From positions 930,001 through 994,000 of the forward strand of contig NZ_OZ197277.1 in assembly GCF_964291045.1 (NCBI RefSeq): a DNA stretch of 64,000 nt. Reading direction: 5' to 3'. The notes beneath the pieces were generated by a model. The model had not been told where the DNA came from. It was given only the letters and a program-made list of their open reading frames with translations, and made no database searches. The stretch comes from PALSA-1444 sp964291045. GTDB lineage: Bacteria; Chlamydiota; Chlamydiia; Chlamydiales; Rhabdochlamydiaceae. The translations under genes and the position numbers were made by a program. Below are positions 18,183 through 27,525 of this stretch, in pieces (within the stretch, counting starts at the first letter, position 1; every line of letters begins with the position of its first letter).

Positions 18183-19103
18183 ATGTCAACGCAAACCCCA
18201 TCAAACCGGCAGTTACAAAATAGAGCGTCCCTAGGTATCATGCTCATGATCTTAGGTCTAGCTCTTTATCCCCTATCAGATGCTTTTATTAAACACTTAA
18301 TGGGAACCTACTCCTTCTCCCAAACCTCCTTTTTAAGATCAGCTATCCGTTTAATCCCCTTACTCATCTCTGTCCATTTTCAAGGAGGGATTAAAGAGAC
18401 TCTAGCAACACGCCGTTCAGGAAAACATGCAGTCCGGTTAATTGTGAGTCTCATCTATACCGCCTCGTTTATGTTTGCACTATCAGAGGTCCCCTTAACC
18501 ACCATTTATACCTTAAGCTACACCTCTTCTTTATTTATGATTATGCTCAGTGCTTTTTATCTTAAAGAGCGCATCTCTTGGGACAGATGGTTTGCCGTCA
18601 TGATGGGAATGGTAGGGGTGATTATTGCCATGAGACCAGGCTCTAATCTTTTTCAAATGGCAGCGCTCATTGTGCTTGCAGGAACTTTTTTAGGCGCCCT
18701 TCAAAAGATTTTAATTAGAGACCTTGTCAAAACAGAACATAGTCTCTCCATTGCGATCTATCCTAATGTTGTGATGCTTCTTGTGTGTCTCCCTGGTATT
18801 TTAACAGGGTGGACTCCGATGCCATTAGAGCACTGGGCTTTATTTGGTATTGTAGGAATTGTTACAGCAGCTGCTCAATATGCTATGGCTCAAGCGTTAA
18901 GATTTGCTCCGGCTTCTGCTCTTGCCCCGATTGATTATTCCACCTATTTTTGGGTCTTAGCTTTAGACGCTCTTTGGTGGAACAAAAAACCTGATCTTTT
19001 CATGATTGTAGGAGCTGTGATCATTGTGATGAGTAATTTATATATTCTCTACCGAACACGGCAGACACAACAAGATACACTTCCATCAAAGGCAAGCTCT
19101 TAA
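18183..19103 (+). CDS. DMT/EamA-family permease
   Basis: 306 residues with about ten hydrophobic helices in two EamA halves, typical of drug/metabolite transporter superfamily carriers of the inner membrane. Conserved features include the N-terminal hydrophobic helix with YPLSDAFIKHL, the ALSEVPLTTIYTLSYTSSLF segment ending the first half and APASALAPIDY in the second. Some intracellular bacteria (Rickettsia, Chlamydia) use EamA proteins to import S-adenosylmethionine, and the neighbouring methyltransferase makes this attractive, but the substrate is not determined by sequence. The stop codon lies inside a terminator-like hairpin. Confidence 0.85.
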   Translation: MSTQTPSNRQLQNRASLGIMLMILGLALYPLSDAFIKHLMGTYSFSQTSFLRSAIRLIPLLISVHFQGGIKETLATRRSGKHAVRLIVSLIYTASFMFALSEVPLTTIYTLSYTSSLFMIMLSAFYLKERISWDRWFAVMMGMVGVIIAMRPGSNLFQMAALIVLAGTFLGALQKILIRDLVKTEHSLSIAIYPNVVMLLVCLPGILTGWTPMPLEHWALFGIVGIVTAAAQYAMAQALRFAPASALAPIDYSTYFWVLALDALWWNKKPDLFMIVGAVIIVMSNLYILYRTRQTQQDTLPSKASS

Positions 19104-19123
19104 TCCCTTAAGAGCTTGTTTAA
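19093..19123 (+). terminator. Terminator-like hairpin overlapping the permease stop codon
   Basis: CAAGCTCTTAA (19093-19103) pairs perfectly with TTAAGAGCTTG (19108-19118), with loop TCCC, followed by a short TTT. Eleven-base stem; the U-run is short. Confidence 0.55.
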
Positions 19124-19357
19124 AACTGAAAACTATTCTCCTTAATAATGAATATTTTTTTGCGAAAAAACCCCTTCATAGCTATAGTTTTTCCAAAAGA
19201 GCACATGTAGTAAATTTTTCATTATGGAAATATGCTATTATCAGTTCTCACCACTTTAGGTAGCCTCTCTCTTCTTTAAAGCGTGTCTACATTATCATAA
19301 GAGAGGTGTAGGTGGATGTTAGTAGGCTCACACTCATTAACCTTAAGGAAAAAACGT

Positions 19358-22300
19358 ATGAACACCCTATTTCCTACCTCACCCTACTCTAAATATTGTA
19401 GTCAACAAAGGGACTTTTCTACCCCTTTTAATACACTTGAAGAAGGCATAGGAGTCATTGAAAATCTCTTACAAAAAAAAATTCTCTGCCGTCATGATGT
19501 CGCTCATCTCACTCAAATCTATCAAACTGTTGATGAACTAGAAAAAAATTCAGAAAAAACCTCTCATGCTGCCTTACATCAAGTAATTTGGAAAATAGAA
19601 ACCGCATATCATGAAGCGTTAGCGGAGCAAATCATTACAGCCTACCATTTGGAGCAGTTTAAGGTATTTCCTTTAAAGCAAGTATGGACCACCCTTTTAT
19701 CTCCTCTTAAATTACCTTTAGAAAAGATTAAGGAGATCGCGGTTCATATCCCCTTTTGTGAATCAGAACAAGCTTTTGATACAGATGTTAAAGCTCTTCT
19801 TGGAACAACTCATTCTGAGGAGACCCTAGCTCTATTACAGACTAAAAAAGATCAATTTTGTGAATATCAACAAACCATTAGAGCTCATCAGTTAAAAGAG
19901 TTAAGAGAACAAAATGCCTCTCTCTATCCTTCTTACCTTGAAGAGATTCTTCATAAAGGGTTTTTCCACCTCTATGATCACCTTATTGCTATGAAAGCGC
20001 TCAGCACCAAAATAGAGCGAACAGCTGCTATCAAAAATCTCTCTTTTTCCTCTTTTGCAAAGATTATCTTAGAATTTAGGGAGGCGGTGCTTAGTCAAAC
20101 TGAGAACATGATCTCTTCCCAAAATACTAATATTGTCTTTCTCCTGGGAAATACGGGATCTGGAAAATCAACGACTCTTTGTTACTTACGAGGAGATCAA
20201 ATGATATTTCAAGATAACGCTTACGAATCCTCTATGGATAGAGGGCATTTGATTGGGAGCGATGGAGAAACTTCTTATACTCTCTTTCCTAATATAGCTG
20301 TAAAGGATGATCTTGTCCTTGTAGACTTCCCTGGGTTTGTAGATACCCATGGTGAGGTGATAACACTGGCTATTGAGTTAACTTTAAGAGCTTTAACAAG
20401 GAAATATGCTCCTAAGATTATTCTTCTTATTCCCATCACAGATACTGAGTCCAGATTTGAACATGTGCATCTTTTGGGAAAGCGGTTAGAAAGAATCCTT
20501 GGAACTTTAGATAATTGTCTATTAGGACTCACCAAATATTCTAAAGATATGGACTTCATTGAAATCAAAAAAATTGAAGAAAAACAAAGAAAAAAGCTCT
20601 TTAGTCCTAGCAAAGAAGAGGAAAATATCATCCATCAGATTAAAGCTCTAGAGCCTTTTGCAGAGTCTGTTCCTACTATTCAAGCACAGGTAGATCAACA
20701 TAAAGAAAGACTCTCTAAGCTTCAAGAGTTAAGACCTTCTCCTTCAACTCATCAACTCCCTGAGACCGAAAAAAAATCCAAGTATTATCAAAAGCTTCTT
20801 CAGAAAGAAGAAGCTTTTAAAAAACATTCTGGGATTAATCATGTCATTTCTCTTAAAGATCTCACCGATCAAACCCAATTAGAAGAGATTCTTAAGACGT
20901 TTAGCTCACAAAAAAGCATCCCCTTAACCCCTAGAGATAATCAGTTAGATTCCACGGATAAAGATCTTCTGGAGTTCCTTTTTGAAAATAGTTTAAAGAA
21001 AGTGATTATATCTCAAGAAAATCGCTCTATCTTATCTTTAAATGCTTCCGCAGCATCAGATTCAAAAGATACCCTCTCAAAAGGAGTTGAGGCGTTTGAG
21101 CAAAGCATTTTAGAAACAAGCTTAATTCATACGATTTTAGCTAAATCCCATGAAGAAATTGGGAAGTTCTTACATCTAGAAGAGATGGATATCATGATTG
21201 TAAAAGAATATGATAAAAAAGTGATTACAGACTGTATTCAAGGTTGTATAGATGAGGTGATTTTGGGTCTCTTAGTCACAGAGGGCATTATAAAAAAGCT
21301 GGAAAAAACATATTCAAAACAACAGAGTAAAGAGGCTCAGCATGAATGGTCATTATTAAAAAGTTATATTCTCACTTTAACTAAGGGAGTTCCTCAAGAG
21401 GCGGATAAGAAAAAGGTTAAAGAGGCTTGGGAGTCGCTTCAAAAGGAGCATCAAGAAAGGCTACAAGGAACAGAAAAAGAGCTAACTCCCCCAGGATGGT
21501 TAAAGACAATTCTTTTCATTCCTCTAGGAATTCCCTATGGTATTTTTGCTATATTTAAAAAAATTAAGCTAGATAACACCTCGAAAGAGTTTCTTGAAGA
21601 GACTGATCAAAACTTACACCAAAAGATTAAAGCTGCAGCTCAAGCTGTTATCGCTCTAAAAGACATCGAAAATACAGTCAGAAAGAAAGACCGTTTTAAC
21701 AAGATTTTTTCTTCCTATCCGCTACTATTAGACACCGTCTCTTCTTTACAAGACTCACTTGAATCTCAAATAACACGGGTGAAAATGATTTATGGAGAAA
21801 AAGAGTGGGAAGATAGGGTTGCCTTTCTGATGGATCAATTAAAATCCGATTTTTCTTTAATGAGGCCAGGATCTCCTCTTGGAGAAACAATTTTATGTGC
21901 ATTACTCTCACAAGAAGTATCATGGGAAAAATTCCCCCCTTGTTTTGATCAACCGATGTTTCTTGCTCTGATATATTCTTTCATCAAATTTCAAAAAAAT
22001 TATCAAGAGATTCGAAATCAGCTCGTTCCAAATCAAAAAGCCCCGTCTTATCAAGATCTTAAATTAAGTAACCCTTCTCATTTCTTTCATAGCTTATCTG
22101 TGACTGAGCAAGAGTACAAATTCCTTAAGGAACAAGGAAAAAACCTGTTTGAATCATCGTATAAAACTCCTATCAGCCGCCTTCTCTTAGCTGATGCCAT
22201 TTATGAATTATCCAAGGAGTTATTCCTCATCAATGAAAATGCAGAAAAAATAGCCCCTGATTCTTCTACCCTAGAAGATGAAATAAAGATTTTAGAAGCC

Positions 22301-23365
22301 ATAAAAGATGATGAAGGGATCCTTGGATATAGCAAAGAGTGGCTGCGCAATAGCAAATTTTTTATTCTCTCTGCTGTAAGAAATAATGGGAAAGCATTTC
22401 AATTTGCAACAGATCTCTTAAAAAAAGATAGAGAATTTGTGTTAACTATTATGAAAGAAAGTGGAGAAGCACTGGAGTATGCAAGTGAAACCCTAAAAAA
22501 TGATAAAGAAATTGTTCTTACTGCTGTACAGGAGAATGGACTCTCACTTCAGTATGCAAATGAAATCCTAAAAAATGATCCAGAAGTTGTTCTTCATGCT
22601 GTAAAAGAGAATGGGCTCTCACTTCAGTACGCAAGTGAAACATTAAAAAATGATCAAGAGATCGTTCTTAATGCTGTAATGGAGAATGGACTCGCACTTC
22701 TATACGCAAATGAAACGCTAAAAAATGACCGAGAAGTTGTTCTTACTGCTACATGGAAGAATGGACTCTCACTTCAGTATGCAAATGAAACGTTAAAAAA
22801 TGATCTAGGGGTCGTTCTTACTGCTGTACAGGAGAATGGACTTGCACTTCAGTACGCAAATGAGACGTTAAAAAATGCCTTAGAGATTGTTATTACTGCT
22901 ATACAGAAAAATGGACTCGCACTTCAGTACGTAAATGAAATGTTAAAAAATATCCCAGAGATCGTTCATACAGCTATACAGAAAAATGGCCTTGCGCTTG
23001 AGTACGTAAATGAATCCTTAAAAAATGATCAAGAGATTGTTCTTGTTGCTGTACGGAAAAATGGCCTTGCACTTCAGTACGCAAATGAATCTTTAAAAAA
23101 TGATAAAGAAGTGGTTCTTGCTGCTGTAAAAGAGAATGGATTTGCACTTCAGTATGCAAATGAGCCCTTAAAAAATAATAAAGAGGTCACTCTTACTGCT
23201 TTACGGCAAAATGGACTTGCACTTCAGTACGCAAATGAAATATTAAAAAGTGATAAAGAGATTGTTCTTGCTGCTATACTGCAGAATGGGTCTGCGCTTC
23301 AGTATGCAAATGAGGCGTTAAAAAATGATAGAGAAATGATCTATTTTGCTCATATAAAGTCCTAG
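19358..23365 (+). CDS. Large GTPase-like protein with C-terminal DUF4116-type repeats (copy 2)
   Basis: 1335 residues from ATG 19358 (AAGGA upstream); an earlier ATG-like start at 19316 adds 14 residues without counterpart in the paralogue. Same architecture as the protein at 7433-10981: helical N-terminus with YCSQQ near the start, G1 LLGNTGSGKST, G3 VDFPG, possible G4 LLGLTKYSKD, helical middle, hydrophobic ILFIPLGIPYGIF, and a C-terminal array of 25-residue DUF4116-type repeats. Here there are 13 repeats plus a partial one, against six in copy 1. The two genes face away from the STAND gene and the methyltransferase/permease pair. Function unknown; N-terminal GTPase plus repeat scaffold suggests a regulated binding or membrane role. 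No signal peptide. Confidence 0.8.
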   Translation: MNTLFPTSPYSKYCSQQRDFSTPFNTLEEGIGVIENLLQKKILCRHDVAHLTQIYQTVDELEKNSEKTSHAALHQVIWKIETAYHEALAEQIITAYHLEQFKVFPLKQVWTTLLSPLKLPLEKIKEIAVHIPFCESEQAFDTDVKALLGTTHSEETLALLQTKKDQFCEYQQTIRAHQLKELREQNASLYPSYLEEILHKGFFHLYDHLIAMKALSTKIERTAAIKNLSFSSFAKIILEFREAVLSQTENMISSQNTNIVFLLGNTGSGKSTTLCYLRGDQMIFQDNAYESSMDRGHLIGSDGETSYTLFPNIAVKDDLVLVDFPGFVDTHGEVITLAIELTLRALTRKYAPKIILLIPITDTESRFEHVHLLGKRLERILGTLDNCLLGLTKYSKDMDFIEIKKIEEKQRKKLFSPSKEEENIIHQIKALEPFAESVPTIQAQVDQHKERLSKLQELRPSPSTHQLPETEKKSKYYQKLLQKEEAFKKHSGINHVISLKDLTDQTQLEEILKTFSSQKSIPLTPRDNQLDSTDKDLLEFLFENSLKKVIISQENRSILSLNASAASDSKDTLSKGVEAFEQSILETSLIHTILAKSHEEIGKFLHLEEMDIMIVKEYDKKVITDCIQGCIDEVILGLLVTEGIIKKLEKTYSKQQSKEAQHEWSLLKSYILTLTKGVPQEADKKKVKEAWESLQKEHQERLQGTEKELTPPGWLKTILFIPLGIPYGIFAIFKKIKLDNTSKEFLEETDQNLHQKIKAAAQAVIALKDIENTVRKKDRFNKIFSSYPLLLDTVSSLQDSLESQITRVKMIYGEKEWEDRVAFLMDQLKSDFSLMRPGSPLGETILCALLSQEVSWEKFPPCFDQPMFLALIYSFIKFQKNYQEIRNQLVPNQKAPSYQDLKLSNPSHFFHSLSVTEQEYKFLKEQGKNLFESSYKTPISRLLLADAIYELSKELFLINENAEKIAPDSSTLEDEIKILEAIKDDEGILGYSKEWLRNSKFFILSAVRNNGKAFQFATDLLKKDREFVLTIMKESGEALEYASETLKNDKEIVLTAVQENGLSLQYANEILKNDPEVVLHAVKENGLSLQYASETLKNDQEIVLNAVMENGLALLYANETLKNDREVVLTATWKNGLSLQYANETLKNDLGVVLTAVQENGLALQYANETLKNALEIVITAIQKNGLALQYVNEMLKNIPEIVHTAIQKNGLALEYVNESLKNDQEIVLVAVRKNGLALQYANESLKNDKEVVLAAVKENGFALQYANEPLKNNKEVTLTALRQNGLALQYANEILKSDKEIVLAAILQNGSALQYANEALKNDREMIYFAHIKS
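22352..23326 (+). repeat. Thirteen tandem 75-bp coding repeats (DUF4116-type)
   Basis: Thirteen consecutive 25-codon units with consensus NDKEIVLTAVQENGLALQYANEtLK. The DNA units are very similar (recurring ACTTCAGTACGCAAATGA cores), indicating recent expansion by slippage or unequal recombination. The frame is maintained across all units. Confidence 0.9.
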
Positions 23366-23415
23366 AAAATAAAATAATATATTTAATGTGCTCATTTAGA
23401 GCTTATCTTCCTTAT

Positions 23416-23445
23416 TTGAAAAGAACATGGGGCTCATGATACACT
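23416..23445 (+). promoter_or_regulatory. Candidate promoter of fabI
   Basis: TTGAAA (23416-23421) and TACACT (23440-23445) with an 18-base spacer, about 25 bases before the fabI ATG; AAGGA gives the ribosome-binding site. Confidence 0.45.
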
Positions 23446-23469
23446 CCTCTTTTTAAACTAAGGACGTTT

Positions 23470-24384
23470 ATGGCTTCAATGAATTTAAAAGGGAAAAAAG
23501 CTTTTATCGCAGGTATTGGGGATGATCAAGGGTACGGCTGGGCAATTGCAAAAAGTCTTGCAGAATCAGGTGCTGATATTATCATTGGAACATGGACCCC
23601 GATTGTAAAAATCTTTACCCAGTCATGGAATCTAGGGAAGTTTGATGAGTCCCGCAGGCTCTCTAATGGTAATCTGATGGAATACCTTAAAGTGTACCCT
23701 TTAGATGCAGCATTTGATAAGCCTGAAGATGTGCCTCAAGAGATTAAAGAGAATAAAAGATATCAAGACGCCTCTGGATATACCATTTCAGAAGTGGCAG
23801 CTCAAGTGGAAAAAGACTTTGGTAAAATTGATATTCTCGTTCACGCCTTAGCTAACGGTCCTGAAGTCAAGAAGCCCCTTCTTGAAACATCTCGGCAAGG
23901 GTATTTATCAGCCATTAGCTCTTCAAGCTACTCTTTCATTGGTCTTTTACAGCAGTTTGGCCCTCGTATGAACCCTCATGCATCTACCATATCTCTAACC
24001 TATATTGCCTCTGAAAGAGCTATTCCTGGTTACGGAGGCGGCATGAGCTCTGCAAAAGCAGCTCTTGAGAGCGATACAAAGATGCTGGCTTTTGAAGCAG
24101 GAAGAAAATGGGGTATTAGAGTCAATACAATATCAGCTGGACCTCTTCGAAGTAGAGCTGCAAGAGCGATTGGTTTTATCGATAGCATGATCGCCTACTC
24201 TGAGGCAAATGCTCCTTTAGTAAAATCCATGGAAGCTGAAGAAGTGGGAAATGCAGCCTGCTTTCTTGCCTCACCTCTTGCCTCTGCCATTACGGGTGTT
24301 ACTCTGTATGTTGATAACGGCCTTCACGCTATGGGTCTTGCAGTAGATAGCCCAGCTCTTATTCTTCCTCAAGAAGGGGCTTAA
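23470..24384 (+). CDS. fabI: Enoyl-[acyl-carrier-protein] reductase FabI (plant/chlamydial type)
   Basis: 304 residues. FabI is the NADH-dependent enoyl-ACP reductase of type II fatty acid synthesis. It is an SDR-fold protein with the divergent nucleotide-binding loop AGIGDDQGYGWAIAKSLAESGA, and the Tyr-x6-Lys pair is in the segment from YIASERAIPGYGGGMSSAKAAL. The insert VKIFTQSWNLGKFDESRRL and overall length match the chloroplast/chlamydial subgroup rather than the about 260-residue enterobacterial form. Convergent with the downstream lipase-like gene, overlapping by 26 bases. Confidence 0.97.
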   Translation: MASMNLKGKKAFIAGIGDDQGYGWAIAKSLAESGADIIIGTWTPIVKIFTQSWNLGKFDESRRLSNGNLMEYLKVYPLDAAFDKPEDVPQEIKENKRYQDASGYTISEVAAQVEKDFGKIDILVHALANGPEVKKPLLETSRQGYLSAISSSSYSFIGLLQQFGPRMNPHASTISLTYIASERAIPGYGGGMSSAKAALESDTKMLAFEAGRKWGIRVNTISAGPLRSRAARAIGFIDSMIAYSEANAPLVKSMEAEEVGNAACFLASPLASAITGVTLYVDNGLHAMGLAVDSPALILPQEGA

Positions 24385-25639
24385 TCAGGCGCCATTTTTT
24401 TTGAATCTTTTCTACACACTTAGAGCTCACTCTAATGGGAAAAAGGATCAAAAAAAGGGGCATCGATATCACCGCTTTGAAAACATTAAAGAGATATCTT
24501 AAAGCTCTTCTGTTTTCATAGCGAGGATACACTTTTAAAATCACAACTGAGCCAAGTCCTAAAGGCTGAGTATGTGTGATAAAAAGATCTTTCTTCTCTT
24601 TTGTTAAAACAGCATACATTTGGCAGTGCTTCGATTGCGGATGAAACCCAATCAATTGAATCACATCTTCATAATGAAAAAATACTTTTCCCTGTATTTT
24701 TTTCATCTTGTGATTTTCAGAGATCACGCCTGGAGCTCCGTACACATAGATTTCAACACGGGGGCCGTAGTGGATTCCCATATGATACGCAAGTGCTCCC
24801 CCTAAACTGAGGCCAAAACATTTCACACGCCCTTTATCCTTTATCCACGCATCGATATTTTTTCTCCCCGCCTCAAAAATATCTTTTCCAATAGAGCATG
24901 CTGGGTAAAAATCACTGAGGAGCGCATCAAAAAAACCTGGCGCTGCCGGGTAAGGTGTGCCTCTAAAAATGAGAAGGGATGAGGCATCTAAAGACTCTAC
25001 AGGGATGAGTCCATAGGCAATGATCTTATCTTCAATTAAAGGAACATATTGGATTTGATATTCAACTTTTTGCCACTGATCTCCAATCTTTTGATAAAGA
25101 GAAATGCACTGACCCTCTGTAAAATCAAAGTAGGGAAGAAGGGAAATGAGATTTCCAATCAATGTTTCAGTTGCAAGGGAGCTTCTTTCCCCCCAATTAG
25201 GACCTTGATCTAAAATATTTAACACCTCTTGAAAGATTTTTCGGTGTCTTGCAATGAGCTCTGGATTATATTCAATAAAAAGAGCTTTGATAAGCTCTTT
25301 ACTGAGTAATTGCGGTGTGATTTTAACTGCAGGGTCAAGGAGAAGCTTAATGCCCAGTAAGTCTAAGTCTTCTTTTGCAAGTAAACTGGCAATATCCATG
25401 CCTGACTCTTCTACACTTTGAAGAGTGTCATAAAACACCTCTTCTAATCGGTGTATTTCCTCATCAGATAAGTGTAAAAGATGGTTATCCCAAGATTTAT
25501 AGCCGGCATTTTGCACAGCAATAGCCCGTATTTCTTTCCATTTATCTCTTAAAAGCTCCGCTTGACTAAACGAGAGCCCCTCACAGCTTTTTTCTAATAA
25601 CCTTTGACTTAAGAGCTCTAAATGATCAACCTTTCCCAT
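24359..25639 (-). CDS. Lipase-like alpha/beta-hydrolase of unknown role
   Basis: 426 residues. The segment KCFGLSLGGALAYHMGIHYG contains a GxSxG nucleophile elbow (GLSLG) as in class 3 lipases, followed by VEIYVYGAPGV; LIFRGTPYP upstream resembles the oxyanion strand of that family. A later Asp/His pair is plausible in FHYEDVIQLIGFHP. The N-terminal about 200 residues are helical and unrecognised. A C-terminal hydrophobic stretch (FKAVISMPLFLILFPIRV) could anchor it to a membrane. No signal peptide. Its 3' end overlaps fabI. Similarity is motif-level only, so esterase activity is inferred. Confidence 0.65.
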   Translation of the reverse strand: MGKVDHLELLSQRLLEKSCEGLSFSQAELLRDKWKEIRAIAVQNAGYKSWDNHLLHLSDEEIHRLEEVFYDTLQSVEESGMDIASLLAKEDLDLLGIKLLLDPAVKITPQLLSKELIKALFIEYNPELIARHRKIFQEVLNILDQGPNWGERSSLATETLIGNLISLLPYFDFTEGQCISLYQKIGDQWQKVEYQIQYVPLIEDKIIAYGLIPVESLDASSLLIFRGTPYPAAPGFFDALLSDFYPACSIGKDIFEAGRKNIDAWIKDKGRVKCFGLSLGGALAYHMGIHYGPRVEIYVYGAPGVISENHKMKKIQGKVFFHYEDVIQLIGFHPQSKHCQMYAVLTKEKKDLFITHTQPLGLGSVVILKVYPRYENRRALRYLFNVFKAVISMPLFLILFPIRVSSKCVEKIQKKWRLIKPLLEEE

Positions 25640-25775
25640 CTTTTACTTAAGCACCCTCTTCTTATGGCTCATCTTATCTTATAGGATAACATTTAATCAG
25701 CTTCTTTTACAAAAGAGGTTTCAAGTTTCTTGGTTTAAAAGGGTTAAGATTTTAGTGCTATTAAATAAGCTTTCT

Positions 25776-26894
25776 TTAAGAAGAAAGCGCTTTAAAGATG
25801 ACTTGAATGGTGCATTTTTGCACTCTTTCAATCGTTCGAAGAGCAATCTTCCAATCAAACGCTTCATAAGGGGCAAAGTTCTTTGAGCCCATTTGTCCAG
25901 GACGATTTCCTAGATGAATGTGTCCCCAAAACTTACCCTCTCCTTCTAAAGCTGTGAAAGAGAGCTGAAATTTCTCTCCGTTTGATTCAACAGTGATCCA
26001 TTCTCCTAGCTGAAATGTCGTTGCAGAAGTCCCTTCTACAACAATCTTTACAGAGGGGTTTTTATTCAAGAAATAAACAACTTCAAACTCATCAAGAACA
26101 TCTTTTTCAGGAAGCTCTATGGTAATTACATCCTCTTTTTCTTCAAAAGATCCTGATGTATAAAGAAGTGATGAGTGGGTAGGTTTCCCCTCACCCCAAA
26201 ACTTCCTTACCCAGCTCTTTTTTAAGGGGCTAGAAATAGATGCATCAAGAGCTTTTTGAAGAGGATAAATGAGACAAGCTTCTAGATGACGAGGGTGATC
26301 TTTTAAGGCTCTTTCTGAATACGCTCCTAGCCACTCTCCTAATATGAGGTCTAAAAGCGTCACTTCAGGTTCAAACTCTTGCTGCTTTTGTAATCCTGTA
26401 AAGCAAAGAGCCTCAGAATCCCACAAAGAGAGCGCTTCTTCAATAGGCATATCCTCTAATTGAGAATGGATAAGAAAATTTGCCCACTCTTGAGGTGTGA
26501 CTGGATGAAATGTTTTTTTTAGGCAAGGTGTTAGCTCCTCAAGCTTTTTCACAAGATGCTCTCCTAAAACAGCACTAAAATCTTTGAGTAAAAGATGCGC
26601 GATAAGAGCTAATTTTTCCTTTAGCCAGCTGGATTTTGCATGAGGGTATTCATGAAGGTAAAGAGGAAAGCCCTCTTCAGTTTGAAAGGCAAACAGTTTT
26701 TCTAAATGCGCTTTTCCCTCTAAGATGTGAGAGGCGACTTTTGTTCGAAAAAGAGTCAAAACAAAACAAAAATTTTCATAGATGGGGATGAGCTCACTTG
26801 CATGCTCAGGGTGTTCAAAAGAGTGGTGAATCCACCCTGTGATAGTGTTTTGCCGAAGACGGCTCGCTTTTAGCGCAAGATCAACTGTTTTCAT
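25776..26894 (-). CDS. Hypothetical protein
   Basis: 372 residues, mainly helical in the first 250 and more beta-rich at the C-terminus (SGSFEEKEDVITIELPEKD, EWITVESNGEKFQLSFTALEG). No signal peptide, membrane segment or known catalytic motif. The C-terminal part, with its glycine-rich GHIHLGNRPGQMG, may be a small beta-domain. Divergent from the FliO-like gene, the two starts being about 60 bases apart. I do not recognise the family; the composition and length support a real gene. Confidence 0.65.
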   Translation of the reverse strand: MKTVDLALKASRLRQNTITGWIHHSFEHPEHASELIPIYENFCFVLTLFRTKVASHILEGKAHLEKLFAFQTEEGFPLYLHEYPHAKSSWLKEKLALIAHLLLKDFSAVLGEHLVKKLEELTPCLKKTFHPVTPQEWANFLIHSQLEDMPIEEALSLWDSEALCFTGLQKQQEFEPEVTLLDLILGEWLGAYSERALKDHPRHLEACLIYPLQKALDASISSPLKKSWVRKFWGEGKPTHSSLLYTSGSFEEKEDVITIELPEKDVLDEFEVVYFLNKNPSVKIVVEGTSATTFQLGEWITVESNGEKFQLSFTALEGEGKFWGHIHLGNRPGQMGSKNFAPYEAFDWKIALRTIERVQKCTIQVIFKALSS

Positions 26895-26955
26895 AAAAGC
26901 TACTGATTATAGGAGAGTTCTTGAAAATAAACAAATGATCTTCAATCATAAGAGA

Positions 26956-27321
26956 ATGACTCAATTTAACCCTCTCTTATTTATCATTGCAGACGCTCTT
27001 TCTTCCCCTGTTGAAATAGCGCCTCTTCCAGAACTTCCCAGTTACGAATGGGCTTTTGTAAAAATGCTTTTTACTCTCATTCTTTTAATTGGAAGTTTAA
27101 TTGCTGTTGTTGCCTTTCTTAAACGGGTTGCTCCGGGGAGATTTAATGGCACACTAGACTCTTCTTCTCTAAAGCTTCTTGAAAAAAAGGCGCTCAGCTC
27201 AAAAACCATGCTGTATCTTTTAGATATTGAAGGAAAACAGGTTTTAATTGCGGAGTCTCAGCTAGAAGTCAAAGTGATTTCTCAGTTAAATGCAGAAGTG
27301 CACTCTACTCAAGAGTCTTAA
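26956..27321 (+). CDS. Small membrane protein, FliO-like
   Basis: About 121 residues from ATG 26956; two upstream in-frame starts (26839, 26935) overlap the divergent gene or lack a ribosome-binding site. A single transmembrane helix (FVKMLFTLILLIGSLIAVVAFLKRV) is followed by a cytoplasmic domain whose pattern SSLKLLEKKALSSKTMLYLLDIEGKQVLIAES matches FliO, the accessory protein for FliP assembly in flagellar export. Chlamydiae lack flagella but carry some flagellar homologues and a type III secretion system, so it may assist a FliP/SctR-type export gate. A FliO assignment rests on pattern only. Confidence 0.55.
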   Translation: MTQFNPLLFIIADALSSPVEIAPLPELPSYEWAFVKMLFTLILLIGSLIAVVAFLKRVAPGRFNGTLDSSSLKLLEKKALSSKTMLYLLDIEGKQVLIAESQLEVKVISQLNAEVHSTQES

Positions 27322-27325
27322 AAAA

Positions 27326-27357
27326 AAGAGGAAGGTCAACACTTTGACCTTCCTCTT
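27326..27357. terminator. Bidirectional intrinsic terminator
   Basis: A perfect 14-base stem, AAGAGGAAGGTCAA (27326-27339) with TTGACCTTCCTCTT (27344-27357), loop of 4. It lies between the end of the FliO-like gene (plus) and the end of the floA operon (minus) and can serve both. Confidence 0.75.
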
Positions 27358-27366
27358 CATTAAAAC

Positions 27367-27525
27367 TTAATAGATTTTTCCTGCCGCGCCTAAAGGAATA
27401 TTTTCCTTTTCATAAGGTGAGAGGTAAGGGTTATGAAGAATCAAAGCCATCTTGAGCCCCTCTTTGACTTTTTGCGGTGAAATCTTTCCTTTTTTATCTG
27501 TTTTTAAAGCTTTAGCTCTCTTCAT
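27367..27525 (-). CDS. Small basic protein at the end of the nfeD-floA operon
   Basis: 52 residues from ATG 27525, beginning MKRAKALKTDKKGKIS. GAGGA lies 8 bases before the start, inside the 3' end of floA, and the frames overlap by 14 bases, a coupling pattern. Lys-rich N-terminus, then NPYLSPYEKENIPLGAAG. No known family. The ribosome-binding site and the position just before the terminator favour a real gene. Confidence 0.5.
   Translation of the reverse strand: MKRAKALKTDKKGKISPQKVKEGLKMALILHNPYLSPYEKENIPLGAAGKIY

Noticed and set aside
20275..20631. Long frame on the minus strand within GTPase copy 2
   Set aside because: It mirrors the coding frame of a conserved GTPase and its translation has no protein-like pattern; a similar mirror frame exists in copy 1.
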